From Tetranychus cinnabarinus (Eukaryota; Arthropoda; Arachnida; Trombidiformes; Tetranychidae), in assembly GCA_022266195.1 (NCBI GenBank), contig WHVY01000002.1, positions 3,859,001 through 3,923,000 of the forward strand: 64,000 bases of DNA, given 5' to 3'. Within the stretch, counting starts at the first letter, position 1, and the number at the start of each line of letters is the position of its first letter. The translations under genes and the position numbers were made by a program. Below are positions 29,511-41,280 of the stretch, one piece after another. A model generated the notes under the pieces. The model ran no database searches. It was not told the origin of the DNA and worked only from the letters and a program-made list of their open reading frames with translations.

Positions 29511-30593
29511 AAAAGTGTTAATGGAAAAGTTAGGAAGTACATGAATTTCATTTTCGATTGAATCTACGGTAAGAGTCTGATACGCCACCTAAGATTTTCA
29601 TGATTTTTCGTGTGTTGACGATGCTATCAATGATCGATTGCAAGTATTAATTTCAAGCGGGGACGTTTACGGACACCGTAAGTTCCGATATCTTACGAAA
29701 CCCAATAGATATCAAAGTACCAAAACCTTCTTTACATAGACCCTGTAGACACCTTTCTATTCACTAGAATGAATCGATGCATGTTGCGTAAAAAATGATT
29801 GTAGAAACATGCAAAAAGGCCTACATGTTTTGCGAATACTTTACAATTGATTTTTGAGCCCTAGATGGTAGAAATCTCTGTTAATCGACCTATGAGAGAG
29901 AACGCTTTGGAACTTTTCAGTGTCCAAAAAATGTGACAACCATTGCATCACGAGCTCAAGCAAGGAGTGCAGCACATGGAATCTAGTTTGATGGCTTGCG
30001 ACTACCTTTGCGTAGCGACTACATTATAAGGTTGGCTTGCGCTTTCTACAATACCTCATATACGGAAATGCAGCAGCTGAAAGTTCTTGTTCACAATCAA
30101 CGATCTCTGAGCATTATGCAGGATTTAGAGAGAATAACGTCAGTTTTTTATCATCTCAAAGATCTCATATCTCATAGATGACAAAGATAGGAGGTCCCAG
30201 CGTCCTTTTTGCAGATAGAGTAGGCAAAATTTGGACTTCGAAATATCGTAGGGGCCACAGTAAGACTGAAATTGGTTGCTTGGCTTAAAAGATCATAAGA
30301 TGTTTGATTTGAAGCACGCCCTGATAATGGACGAAATTGCGAACCCTTAATTCTTCTAACCAAAAAGCACGTGCCGCTTGCAATTATAATTCACGTGAGA
30401 CATTGACGTACCAAATAAGTTTTGTGTCGATATTAAATTGGCTTTAACCATTTAAAAAAGAAGGAAATAGGAAATAATTAATAGATTTTTTGAAACTGGG
30501 GATAAAAGGTCATTGATGGGTAAAAATACTAACAAAGTTTATGTTTCATCGTTTGATTTATTTGCTATCAATTGCTGCAATGTAGTGCTTTTA
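29511..30593. other. intergenic spacer
   Basis: No gene is recognisable. Small frames at 29996-30181 (+) and 30172-30363 (-) have no protein-like features. The 3' portion from about 30480 carries a weak copy of the dispersed repeat. Confidence 0.45.
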
Positions 30594-30722
30594 TTGGCAA
30601 AGTAAAGGATATTATAATAAAATTACGGCTAAAAATTGTAATTTGTCTTGACAGAAAGATAATTGTCACTTATAGCAATCTACATTCTCCTTTGATGCTT
30701 AAACAATTTTATTGAATAAATG

Positions 30723-32702
30723 TTACAAAGCAATAACCATGTTACGGATGGATCGAGGCTTGAGCGTCGTAGCAACTGCAACTTTAGCAAAGCCATTGAT
30801 TGTCAGATCAACATGATCATTATTTGTGTTGATGAGGATCAGGACCAGTTTATTGTCTGGTGTAATGAATGAAGTGGTGTGAACATTGGCCGGTGCATTT
30901 TCAACACTGCAACCAACTCGAGTCGATCCAATGGGCAAAAATTTGGTGAAATGGGCTAATACGTAGTACATTGGGTTCTTGTAATACTCTTGTGCTGTTG
31001 CGTTTATAACAATGGTTGCGTCCACCCAGTTCTTAGCCCAATTTGGTCCACCAGCAGTGTTCACTGCTAAAGCCCAGTCAGTCCAACCAGTTGACCAATG
31101 CTGAAGACCTTCTAGTATATCAATGGCATAATCTTCAGCTCGATTCCAAGTTCCTAAAAATTGTGAAGCTAAACGGGAAAATTTATTACATGAATTAAAA
31201 TTATGCAAAACATTAAGCCATTAAACATGAAATGACAGCAATTTGCATTTGGAAAAAGTTTACTTGAGTTTACTAAATCGCAGTTGCTACTTACCAACAC
31301 CGAATTCACCCGCTTCAGAGGAAAATAAAAAGTAGTTTGGATATTGATCATGAACTTTGGATAAGATTTGGTATGAAGATGGATAGTTTCGAGAGTACCA
31401 ATGATATGCGATACCGGAAACGTATTTTGCAGCTTCAGCATCATTCAACAAAACTGAAGAGTAACTTTCAATATCATTGGTGTTGTCATCGTTGATCATC
31501 AAAGTGAGATTTTCTTTACCCCAACCAGCAGCAACAAGAGCTGGACCCAGGTCAAGTTTCACAAAGTCTCGTATCTCTTCAGGAGTCATTGCCAAGGCAT
31601 TCCAGGCATAACCTTGTCTGAAACCTTCGGCAGGCTCATTTTCAGTGGTCAATCCCCAGAATTTGAATCCTTCATTCAGATAGGCATTCAAATATCTATA
31701 TAGAAATTCGTAAGATATTTTAAAAGTCAAAATCTAGATTGGTAAACTCAAAAATCACTGGTTATTAGGTTTTTAGTAAGCGAAATATTTTCGAAACGAA
31801 AAATTGGTTCGAAGTAAATTTCTACGATTTTCTTAATATTAGATTGATCTAAGGCTTGACCATAGCAAATATTTTTCGACTTACTTTACATAATATTTGG
31901 CCCACAGTTTATAATAAACATCCCCAGGAGTCCAAATCAAGCCACCGGCTCCATTCAATGCGTGATTTACTTTCATCCAGGCTGGTGCTGACCAAGCAGA
32001 ACCGAAGGCTCGAAATTCCGGATTAATTTGCTGAGCCAACTTCAACATGGGCAACTAAAAATGAAGAAATGAATGAAAAATCCAATGAAAAGAAATGCCA
32101 TAGAAATCGAATGAGAAGAGTTCTAGAGATGAGTTTACCCTGTATTTAGTGTCTTCCTCTGCGAGAGCAAAATGTGACAGATCGAAGTCAAATTCTGTGT
32201 CATCTAGAGAGTAGGCTCGAACTGATGAATCTGAACCTCCGATAGGAACTCGTCCAATGTTGTATTGTAGACCAGTTTTGCTGAAATAGTCATTCATAAA
32301 CTGTTTGACCAGATCTTCTGAAAGAGTGTTGATGTTAATAACTGCTCCATCCGTAAAGCAACCACCGAAGCCAAGAATTTTTTGCTTCAAATCGCTAGTG
32401 TCAACATTAAGGACAAACTGATTGGAACTGTAAGATTTAGCCTTTATACTGTCGACTGGAGTTTCACTTTTCTCAAGACGAGATGACTTTTGGTCAGTGT
32501 CGTAAATGTGAACCACATTTGGCTCAATTTTGTCCTCAACATTCAAAGTGTCACATTGCTTGGCATCACAGACACAGACGAAAGTGTCACCTGAATAGGT
32601 GCGCTTAACACAGTCTGTCGCTTGAGAGACATGAAGAAGAAGAAAAAGGTTAAACAAAGTTAAAAGAATCATAACTGGAAGCTGCTTGTAATACTTTGCC
32701 AA
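30723..32702 (-). CDS. GBA: lysosomal glucosylceramidase (glycosyl hydrolase family 30)
   Basis: Exons: 32702-32139, 32054-31885, 31695-31295, 31168-30723, in phase, giving 526 aa (human GBA1: 536). The enzyme hydrolyses glucosylceramide to glucose and ceramide in the lysosome. A signal peptide begins at the first Met (LTLFNLFLLLHVSQA). Landmarks are FGGCFTDG, TTENEPAEG with the acid/base Glu, FLFSSEAGEFG with the nucleophile Glu, and GWTDWALAVN with GGPNW near the C-terminus. Two in-frame acceptors 15 bases apart (exon 4 start 31168 or 31153) are possible; the longer form fits the family better. An AATAAA signal (minus, 30708-30713) lies only about 10 bases after the stop. Confidence 0.93.
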
Positions 32703-33599
32703 TGGAACAAAAAGCTATTCTTTTTTACCAAAATCATTTTATATTGAATTGATCTCGATAACATGGAGTGAAATGATCGATAACAGTTTTGAAAACAAAG
32801 GAAAATTCTTGAGATAATGTTTTTGTTATGAAAAAAAAACAATCATGAATGCAGAATGGAATCAACCTTTGATTTTCCCTTTGGTTATTAGGTAATTTTT
32901 TGATTAAACATGAAAACAGTATAAGTTGTATAACCTTGATTCAATTGAATGTTAAAACGTATCAAATTTATCGACCGATAAATGGAACTTGAACTTATTC
33001 CAAATTAATCTATCTGGTTGATCCGATTGAAAAGACAACAAACAATAACTAGGAAATACTCAATTGTGATTAAGCTGTTGGTACTCGCAGGATTGATTCA
33101 AATAAATTTTCTAGGATTTTGTCTCTAAACAAGCTTTTCAATGTCTTTAAACCTTTAAACCTGATTTAAACTCATTCAGATCTTCAATTTTCTTCCGAAA
33201 CTTTCGAGTTCGAATAATTTTTTCTGAATAAACATTGTACCGAAATCATAACCAATTTTGAATTTGAAAATTAAATCAAAGTCAAAGTTGTGAAATCGAA
33301 GTAAATCCAGGAGAAATTTCAGATTTCGATTTTGAATATTTCTTTTCAAACCTGGTTAGTTTAATACTTAAAATATATACTTGCTTTTCATTAATACTTC
33401 AATACTGTGTAATAATTTATCTTGATTCGAGTTTGTAACTAATTGAGCAATTTACACAATTAAACATAATCAACATCAATTTAAAAAACAGTTGAAGATG
33501 TAACTTTAAAAAGTTTACAATTTTAGCGACAAAACTCAATCTGGAAAAGCTTTTACAGTTTCTTGAGCTGAATTTAAACTCCACTGGAAATTGATTTTA
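32703..33599. other. upstream spacer of glucosylceramidase
   Basis: AT-rich spacer between the GBA start and the copia insertion. No ORF or clear motif was seen; it should contain the GBA promoter. Confidence 0.45.
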
Positions 33600-33604
33600 C
33601 TAGG

Positions 33605-33795
33605 TGTTGAAGTTAACTGGTAACAATGAACAGTATTGTTGTGTAGTCACAATTAGTTGAAACATTCGTTATGTTCATCCTCAATCAATATCCTTAATTT
33701 ACTTAATTTCATTGATACATTATTAAAGTTAGTTCGATTAATTCATTCAAGTGTTAAAGATTGAAACCAATACAGTCTAAACAAATTATTTAACA
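33605..33795 (+). repeat. 5' LTR of copia element
   Basis: 191 bp, identical to 37612-37802 except for one base seen. It is preceded by the CTAGG target copy. Confidence 0.95.
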
Positions 33796-33870
33796 GGTTA
33801 TGGGCTCATCATGCTTTGTTAACTGTGTTTAAAGGTATTATTATTTTGGTCTTATTGAACTATCTAAACC

Positions 33871-36800
33871 ATGGAAGATTCAAAATCGATATCAATTGAT
33901 AAGTTGAACCAGGATAATTGGGTTAACTGGAAATTCAAGATCAAGTTGATCTGTGAAGATTTAGATTTATGGAATATTCTTACTGGTGAAGAAAAGGGCG
34001 ATAAATTGAATGGTCGTCAATTAGCAGCTTTTGAAAAGAAACAAAAGAAATTGATGAGATTGATTGCACTCAATGTTGAGGATCAATTTTTGACTCTCAT
34101 CAGAGATGCTAAGGATCCAAGAGATGCCTGGCTTTGTTTGTGTGACAATTTTGAAAAGATTTGTCTTGCTAATCAATTCAATTTAAGGAAACAATTATTG
34201 AACATTAAATATACATCGGGCGACATGGTTAAACATATTAATAATTTGATTGATTTGAAGCAAAAATTGGAGGCTATTAATCAAACAGTTAGTGATAGCG
34301 ATATGGTTATTGCTTTACTTCAGAGTTTGCCAAGCACATATGAAACTCTGATTGTATCTCTTGAATCACAATTTGGTTCTTCAAAAATTGACTTCAATTT
34401 TGTTAAAGGACGAGTTCTCGAGGAGTTTAACCGGAAGCTTAATCTTGATGTAGCTAATAGTGAAAGTCAGATTGCTTTGATGACTAATAAATTGAGTATC
34501 AACAATATTAAGAAGCAAACTAAACCTAGTTACGTTAATAAACCAAAACAAAAGCGCTTTGGAAAGTGTAATTATTGTAAACAGAAAGGTCATTGGGCCA
34601 GAGAGTGTAGAAAGAAACAGTTAGATGAAGGAAAAGAGAAGGAACAAACTGATTCCTCTAATGTTTCAGCACTCATGGTAAATATTGGTCTTAATAATGT
34701 TGATCATTGGTACATCGATTCTGGAGCTTCATGTCATATGGTTAATGATCTCAAATGGTTTACAGATTTTATGTATATTGAGAATGTACCAATTTCATTG
34801 GCAGATAATAGTAAAATTGATGCTATTGGTAAAGGTACAGTTACATTGCAGACAGAAACTAAGGATGGCATTAACATTATTGAACTGGCTAATACTTATT
34901 ATATTCCTAAATTGGGTAAAAACTTATTGTCAATGTCAGTTGCAAGTCGAAATGGAGGTAAATTTGTCATCGAAGGTGAATATTGTTCAATCAAAAATGG
35001 TAAAAATCAATTATTAATCGAAGCAAAATTGACCAATGGGTTGTATCAGATTAACAATATAGTCAACTTTATTGTTACATGTAATGTTGCTAATGCACCG
35101 AAAGTTGATGAAACAGTTTTATGGCATCGAAGGTTGGGTCATTGTAATATTCGTACGGTTGAGAGGTTGGTGAAAGAAAGCAAACTTAAGCTTTCAAACG
35201 ATGTTAACCATGATATTGTCAAAGCGTGTGAGTCATGTCTTTATGGTAAACAAACAAGACAACCATTCAAAGAGTCAACCTCAAAATCATCTGAATGTCT
35301 TGACTTGATTCATAGTGACATTTGTGGTCCTATGCCAGTTGAGTCAATTGGTGGTAATAAGTATTTTCAAACGTTCATTGACGATTACAGTAAAAAGACG
35401 TTTGTTTATTTGATGAAAACACGAGATCAATCACCCAATATAATAATCAGGTTCATGAAAAAGGTTGAAAATATCAAGATTAAAAAGGTCAAAATATTTC
35501 GTACTGATGGAGCAAAGGAATTTATTGCTAAACAAGTTGAAGATTATTTGTCAGTAAATGGTATTCAACATCAGCTTTCTGTTCGATATTCACCTCAGCA
35601 AAATGGAGTGGCTGAGAGAATGAATAGAACGATAATGGAAACTGTTCGTTGTATGTTACACGATGCTAATATGACCGATGAATTTTGGGGTGAAGCTGTT
35701 GATACAGCAGTTTATTTAATCAATCGTAGACCCAATTCAAGCATTAACTTCAAAATACCAGAAGAAATTTGGTCCGGTAAACCTATTGATTTTAGTAAAA
35801 TAAAGATCTTTGGTTGTTACTGTTACGTTCATGTTCCCAAAGAACTTAGAAATAAGTTAGAATCAAAAACACGAAAATGTATTTTTCTTGGTTATCCTGA
35901 AAATCAAAAGGCTTTTAAGGTTTGGGATGAAGCTGATGGAAAGTTGATTATAACTAGAGATGTTGTATTCAATGATGATATAGTTGATAATTACTCTGAT
36001 TCAGCTAATTTGTCCGCCCATCAATATACCCATGTTAAACCACCATCATCATTGCTTGAGCTTGATAACAGGAAAGACAAAAATATTTGGTTGAAAGCGG
36101 CTCAACAAGAAATGGATTCATTGCTTGCAAACGAAACATGGGAATTGGTTGACCGTCATGATGGAATGAATGTAATTGATTGTCGTTGGGTATTTACATA
36201 CAAGTTAAATAGTGATGGTTCAGTCAATCGAGCTAAGGCAAGATTGGTTGCTAAAGGTTTCAAGCAAATTCCTTTTGTTGATTATGATGAGACTTTTTCG
36301 CCAGTTAGTAAGCTAACATCTATTCGAGCTGTTCTTTGTATTGCAATGGTCAAACAAATGATTATAATACAAATGGACGTTAAAACTGCTTTTCTCAATG
36401 GAGAGTTAGATGAAACTGTGTATATGAAACAACCAGAGGGTTTCATTGTCGATAAAGGTAAAGTTTGTAAATTGAAGAAAAGCATTTACGGATTGAAACA
36501 AGCAGCATTGGTTTGGTTCAAAGAAATTGATAAAACTTTGAAACAAATTGGGTTCAAAAACTTGAATAATGACACTTGTATATTTACAAGAAAACGGAAG
36601 TCTGACGAAACTTTCATTATTCTTTATGTTGATGATTTACTTGCAATTGGTTCAGATGAGAAGTGTTTGATTGAATTGAAGAATCAACTTATTCGAAGAT
36701 TTGATATGACAATTATCAATAATATTGAACAATTCCTTGGAATCAACATGAAATGGGATAAAGAGAAAAGCATTATGTATTTATATCAAGAACGATACAT

Positions 36801-37581
36801 CAATGAACTTCTTGATAAATTTCAAATGAGCAATTGTAAGCCTAGCAAAACTCCATATGATGGTAACATAATAGTTGGTAAGACTGAATCAAAACAATCT
36901 GAAATGTTTATTACTCGTTATCAAAGTGCTATTGGTTCTTTGAATTATTTGGTAACATGTACTAGGCCTGATCTTGCTATTATTGTCAGTATTTTGTCTC
37001 AATTTAACTCAAAACCCGATGATCATCATTGGTCAGCAGTAAAAAGGGTATTTCGTTACCTAAAGTCAACATCAAAATTGGGTATCAAATTAGGTGACAA
37101 TAAAGGTCTATTTAATCTTGTGGGTTTTGCTGATGCTGATTGGGGTGGGAATAAATTTGATAGAAAATCATTTACAGGTTATTTGTTCAAACTAAATGAT
37201 AACCCTATTTCTTGGAGCAGTAAAAAACAAGCAACTGTAGCTTTGTCAACGACAGAAGCCGAGTACATGTCACTTACCGCAGCGACAAAAGAAGCTATTT
37301 GGTTGATGAGGATGCTCAATGAATTGGGTGTCAATATCAGTATTGTTGAACTATTTGGTGATAACCAGGGTGCATTGAAATTGGCTAAAAATCCTATTCA
37401 TCACTCAAGAACTAAACATATTGATATTCAGTATCATTTCATCAGAGAAGCAGTGGAAAACAAACTAATAGATCTTGCTTATATTCCTTCAAATGATAAT
37501 TTAGCTGACCTTTTAACTAAACCACTGCATGGACCAAGATTCATAAAACTATCGAATGAAATTCTGACGACAGTTGATTGA
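33871..37581 (+). CDS. gag-pol: copia gag-pol polyprotein
   Basis: This 1,236-aa single frame starts MEDSKSISIDKLNQDNW, a typical copia gag start. In order it holds gag, a CCHC knuckle (CNYCKQKGHWAREC, about 231-244), protease DSGASCHM (about 290), the GAG-pre/integrase finger (WHRRLGHCN...CESC), integrase DDE residues in HSDICGPMP, FRTDGAKEF and NGVAERMNRT, reverse transcriptase from WVFTYKLN with YVDDLLAIG, and RNase H with DADWGG, TTEAEYM and the DNQGA block. Copia order (integrase before reverse transcriptase) is clear. No stop or frameshift is seen. Confidence 0.96.
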   Translation: MEDSKSISIDKLNQDNWVNWKFKIKLICEDLDLWNILTGEEKGDKLNGRQLAAFEKKQKKLMRLIALNVEDQFLTLIRDAKDPRDAWLCLCDNFEKICLANQFNLRKQLLNIKYTSGDMVKHINNLIDLKQKLEAINQTVSDSDMVIALLQSLPSTYETLIVSLESQFGSSKIDFNFVKGRVLEEFNRKLNLDVANSESQIALMTNKLSINNIKKQTKPSYVNKPKQKRFGKCNYCKQKGHWARECRKKQLDEGKEKEQTDSSNVSALMVNIGLNNVDHWYIDSGASCHMVNDLKWFTDFMYIENVPISLADNSKIDAIGKGTVTLQTETKDGINIIELANTYYIPKLGKNLLSMSVASRNGGKFVIEGEYCSIKNGKNQLLIEAKLTNGLYQINNIVNFIVTCNVANAPKVDETVLWHRRLGHCNIRTVERLVKESKLKLSNDVNHDIVKACESCLYGKQTRQPFKESTSKSSECLDLIHSDICGPMPVESIGGNKYFQTFIDDYSKKTFVYLMKTRDQSPNIIIRFMKKVENIKIKKVKIFRTDGAKEFIAKQVEDYLSVNGIQHQLSVRYSPQQNGVAERMNRTIMETVRCMLHDANMTDEFWGEAVDTAVYLINRRPNSSINFKIPEEIWSGKPIDFSKIKIFGCYCYVHVPKELRNKLESKTRKCIFLGYPENQKAFKVWDEADGKLIITRDVVFNDDIVDNYSDSANLSAHQYTHVKPPSSLLELDNRKDKNIWLKAAQQEMDSLLANETWELVDRHDGMNVIDCRWVFTYKLNSDGSVNRAKARLVAKGFKQIPFVDYDETFSPVSKLTSIRAVLCIAMVKQMIIIQMDVKTAFLNGELDETVYMKQPEGFIVDKGKVCKLKKSIYGLKQAALVWFKEIDKTLKQIGFKNLNNDTCIFTRKRKSDETFIILYVDDLLAIGSDEKCLIELKNQLIRRFDMTIINNIEQFLGINMKWDKEKSIMYLYQERYINELLDKFQMSNCKPSKTPYDGNIIVGKTESKQSEMFITRYQSAIGSLNYLVTCTRPDLAIIVSILSQFNSKPDDHHWSAVKRVFRYLKSTSKLGIKLGDNKGLFNLVGFADADWGGNKFDRKSFTGYLFKLNDNPISWSSKKQATVALSTTEAEYMSLTAATKEAIWLMRMLNELGVNISIVELFGDNQGALKLAKNPIHHSRTKHIDIQYHFIREAVENKLIDLAYIPSNDNLADLLTKPLHGPRFIKLSNEILTTVD

Positions 37582-37611
37582 AATCAATTGTGAATCCACA
37601 ACAAGGGTGGC

Positions 37612-37802
37612 TGTTGAAGTTAACTGGTAACAATGAACAGTATTGTTGTGTAGTCACAATTAGTTGAAACATTCGTTATGTTCATCCTCAATCAATATCC
37701 TTAATTTACTTAATTTCATTGATACATTATTAAAGTTAGTTCGATTAATCCATTCAAGTGTTAAAGATTGAAACCAATACAGTCTAAACAAATTATTTAA
37801 CA
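37612..37802 (+). repeat. 3' LTR of copia element
   Basis: Preceded by a short purine-rich tract (aagggtgg), acceptable as polypurine tract, and followed by CTAGG. Confidence 0.95.
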
Positions 37803-37807
37803 CTAGG

Positions 37808-38380
37808 AAAGCTATTATTTAGCAAACTTTTGTTTATTTTCCTGAACATTGAATTGTTACTTTGATTATGAATTGAACTGACAACCACTCGAGGCAATTA
37901 AACCATTGGAATCGAGAGCTTGAATGTTAACTTACCTGATTGGAGTCACTAATTACTGAAAAATGTCCTTAACATCAAAATGTTAATCAAACTCCAATGT
38001 TTTTTTTGTTGTTATTTGAATCATTAAAGCAATCAAAGGCCAACATCATAATCATCTTCGTTAACATCGGTTAATTTCAATATTTTAATATTTCCTTCAT
38101 CTAATTGGGCCATTAGAAGAGAAAATTGAAAGCGAACGAAAAAAAATTGAATCCACTATTAAACAGGTTATTCCAAGGTAATTTAGTTAATCAACTCACG
38201 TTTTCGTAAAAAGTAAATGAAAGTCAAGTTAAGGGTTGAGTATCATTGTTCATCTTAATCAGTTTAATAATTTACTTCAAGTCGATTTCATCAAAAAAAA
38301 GTCAAACAATTTGAGTCGTTCAGCAATCCAAAATAAAGATTGGAATAAAGAAAAAGAAGAAAAGTGAAGTTAACCCAAAA
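37808..38380 (+). promoter_or_regulatory. 5' flank of CRAL-TRIO gene
   Basis: Spacer between the copia insertion and the CRAL-TRIO ATG. It must hold the promoter and 5' UTR, but I see no definite element. The copia 3' LTR could supply extra regulatory sequence. Confidence 0.35.
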
Positions 38381-39208
38381 ATGACCAAACTTGACCAAAT
38401 GGTAAACAACAATTTCCACGGGAAACCCGAGAAACAGTGTAAATTGTTGTTAGACGAGTTTCGTGAAATGGTTCAATCAAATCGTAAATTGACTGGCTAC
38501 AATCTAAGTGATAAACTGTTGTTTCAATTTTTAAGATCTCGAGACTTTAACCAACAAGAAGCTCTAACCATTTTAACCAATTATCTGACAATCATAAACG
38601 AAAGACCAGATCTGTTTTCATGGAGAGATCAATTGAAAGAGGTTGCCAATGCAGGAATTTACGTCCATTATCCAATCAACAATACAAATGGAAGTAAAAT
38701 TGTGATCATCAAACCAGGCCAATGGGATCCAAGTAAGATCACCTTCGAACAATGGTTTCCACAGACTCTGTTTTTCTGTGAAATCAGTTTAATGGATGAA
38801 TCGGTTCGTGAAAATGGCATCATTGGTATAATTGACATGAGGAACCTTTACTGGGCCCAAATTTATCACATTGGAGTCTCGGGCAGTCGCTTGGCTTCTC
38901 ACATAACCGACTACTGTTTCCCTTGGACCATTCAAAGTGCTCATTTGGTCTATGAAAATAGACTCACAAGTATGGCCTTTAATTTGTTTAAGCCTTTCCT
39001 CTCTTCCAAGTTGAGGCAAAGGATCAACTTTCATGGTTCCAACCTGGAAACGTTGTATAAATTTGTACCCAAGTCACATTTACCGCCTTCACTTGGAGGA
39101 ACCAATCAAGAGTATTCCGGTGAATTTTACAATAATATTTTGGAGCAAAATAAACAAACGGTTCTTGATCATTGGCAGTCATTGAGGCAAAGAAAAGTGT
39201 CGAGTTAA
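38381..39208 (+). CDS. CRAL-TRIO lipid-transfer protein (alpha-tocopherol transfer protein-like)
   Basis: This single-exon 275-aa protein has an N-terminal CRAL-TRIO helical segment (LLFQFLRSRDFNQQEALTIL, about 45-65) and a SEC14-type lipid-binding fold from about 95 (GIIGIIDMRNLYW, FNLFKPFLSSKLRQRINFHG, then LPPSLGG near 245). Such proteins bind one small lipid (tocopherol, retinal or a phosphoinositide) in the cytosol and move it between membranes; the ligand here is unknown. The length fits the family. AATAAA at 39326-39331 is the probable poly(A) signal. Confidence 0.9.
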   Translation: MTKLDQMVNNNFHGKPEKQCKLLLDEFREMVQSNRKLTGYNLSDKLLFQFLRSRDFNQQEALTILTNYLTIINERPDLFSWRDQLKEVANAGIYVHYPINNTNGSKIVIIKPGQWDPSKITFEQWFPQTLFFCEISLMDESVRENGIIGIIDMRNLYWAQIYHIGVSGSRLASHITDYCFPWTIQSAHLVYENRLTSMAFNLFKPFLSSKLRQRINFHGSNLETLYKFVPKSHLPPSLGGTNQEYSGEFYNNILEQNKQTVLDHWQSLRQRKVSS

Positions 39209-40247
39209 TCGCGATTCACCACACTCTACGTCTTTTCATTTTTACTTGTTAATATTATGCTTGTTTCCTATTTCCTATCTTATCATTTTTTTGCCTTTTA
39301 TTGGTTATCATGTGAAAATTATTGAAATAAATGTTGATTCAAATCGATAGATTGAAATTGACTTTGTAATTTAATGTGTTTATCAATTTTAGCTTTCTTA
39401 TCTTTACCGTTCGAGGGAAATGGTTAGATTAAAAATTCAGTTTCAGAATCATTTTTCATCAAATCTTCGACTGTCAAGGTTACTGAGATTCATTAATGAA
39501 AATGGCTTGAAGCAATTCGTTGCAAGTGTCATATATTAATAAAAACATTTGACAGAAAAGGATTGAGTTACTCAATGAGAATAGATTGAAAGGTTTGAGA
39601 AGAGAAGACAAATCACAGTTTAATGTTAATTCTTTCCAATGAACTGTTGTTAAACTCATTTTATGACTTAATTGCTCTGGTAGTTGCATCATTGATTGTA
39701 CCTTAAAAGCACTTAAACATTGTAATCATATTTGAATTATTTTGGTGTCAAGGAAAATTGATAATTGTATTTTTAAACAAAGCTTTGAGATAAAACATTA
39801 TTCAGACAGTTTAACATCTAAACAGATTGAATTACAATCAAAATTCAGTGTTGAAAGACAATTTAAAGAAAATTCTGGTATCAAAGTTAATATCATTTGG
39901 ATATAATTTTCATTTCCGTATAAGATGAGTAATAAATTCTAGAATAGACATTTCAACTCAAGTTGCACTGTTGCTAACCAGTACAATTCGGGTACGATTG
40001 AATTAGATCTGCTGAGATGAATCGCAAGTAGACTGCCAATTTGATCATTTTTAAGGATAATTTTTCAAGATTAACCAGGAAACGATAAAGACTTAACTGG
40101 TATAGGTAAATTTAATCTTCATACAAAAGTAAGGCAAATACATTAGCGAAAAATTGAGAGCAACAAGCTATCTTAATTTAAATCTTTAGATAGAATCTTA
40201 TAACGATTATAACTGGCTCGAAACTGTAAATTTTCAGCAAACAGCGA
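39209..40247. other. convergent intergenic spacer
   Basis: 3' flanks of two convergent genes. It contains the poly(A) signal of the CRAL-TRIO gene (39326-39331); I see no coding content. Confidence 0.5.
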
Positions 40248-41280
40248 TTAGTTGGACTTTTCAGATGAAGAGCCAGGGGCAGTTACAGCACCTCCGCTGG
40301 GATTATCAAGCCATATCTTGAAGTTAAGTAGAGAAGCAAAACTTGTCCATAAAAGATATGGAACCATCAAGTATGCTGCAGTTTTATTGACAGGGTAAAA
40401 TGTAGCTACACATCCACCGATTACTCCAACAAGCGCAAGGATGTCAACCAAGGCTAGATCAAGTCGTTTAGCTCCGAAAAAGAGCGGAGTCCAAATACCA
40501 TTAAGAAGTAAATTAACAGCGTAAACTGTCAGTGGAAGTCTGGCTGCTCCATCAAAGCCACCGCCATCACGGTAAATAAGATAGGATGCAGCACCCATTC
40601 CAGTGTAAAGAGCTGTCCAAACAATTGGGAATGCTACGTTTGGAGGTCGCCATGAAGGTTTCTTGAGTTTCTGTGAGAATCAACAATAAACAGTCATTAG
40701 ATATATGGCCTGCGAAAAGCTTTACATTATTTTAAAAACAGCTTGTCTTTGCAAATAGACTACAATAACAAAAAAAAATGGTCTCGTCAACAAGCTAAAT
40801 GGATTTTTGTTATTTAACAGGCAATTCATTGAATAACAAAGATCGCCAAAGAGATGATTACACTTAAAATGACATAAACATACCTCATACCAAGTGGGGA
40901 TTGCAGTTCGGGTGAAATTAGATCCAGCCCAACCAATTAAATTGGGCAACGCAACAGCGCTGAAAGAAATAAAAAGATTTCAATTAGAGACAATGAATAA
41001 AAATGGCTGAAAATACATATGTAGATATAGAAACTAGTTTTCTTATTATATTTTGCACAACACAACAAATACATTTCTCTCACCAAATAATCAATAGCGT
41101 AGTTTTAACAGTTTGATTCATAATGAGTGATGAATAGACGACTTAATTATTTAGATTAAATAAAAATAAATATTAACTCGAGACTAATTGGTGAAAAGAC
41201 CAGTCAGAATCACACTTAAGATACCTTTAAAACGTAAATCAAATCATATGTACTCACCCAACTTTGGCTAGAAGAGTCAT
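40248..41280 (-). CDS. TSPO: translocator protein TSPO
   Basis: Exons 41280-41258, 40959-40884 and 40670-40248 join in phase to 173 aa, the usual TSPO length (169 in mammals). It is a five-helix outer mitochondrial membrane protein binding porphyrins and cholesterol. Visible landmarks are GWAGSNFTR in the first helix region, KPSWRPPNVAFPIVWTALY after it, and the C-terminal YLMVPYLLWTSFASLLNF, which corresponds to the cholesterol-recognition (CRAC) area. The 23-base first exon is very short, but ATG, GT donor and phase all fit. Confidence 0.92.

Larger units (their letters stand above)
33605..37802 (+). mobile_element. intact Ty1/copia LTR retrotransposon
   Basis: LTRs 33605-33795 and 37612-37802 (191 bp, TGTTGA...TTAACA) differ at one position seen (attcattc versus atccattc). 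The target duplication is CTAGG (33600-33604, 37803-37807). The primer-binding site starting at 33796 (GGTTATGGGCTC) resembles that of Drosophila copia, which pairs with an initiator-tRNA-Met half molecule. One uninterrupted ORF covers the interior. It lies about 570 bp upstream of the CRAL-TRIO start codon. A young, possibly active copy. Confidence 0.96.
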
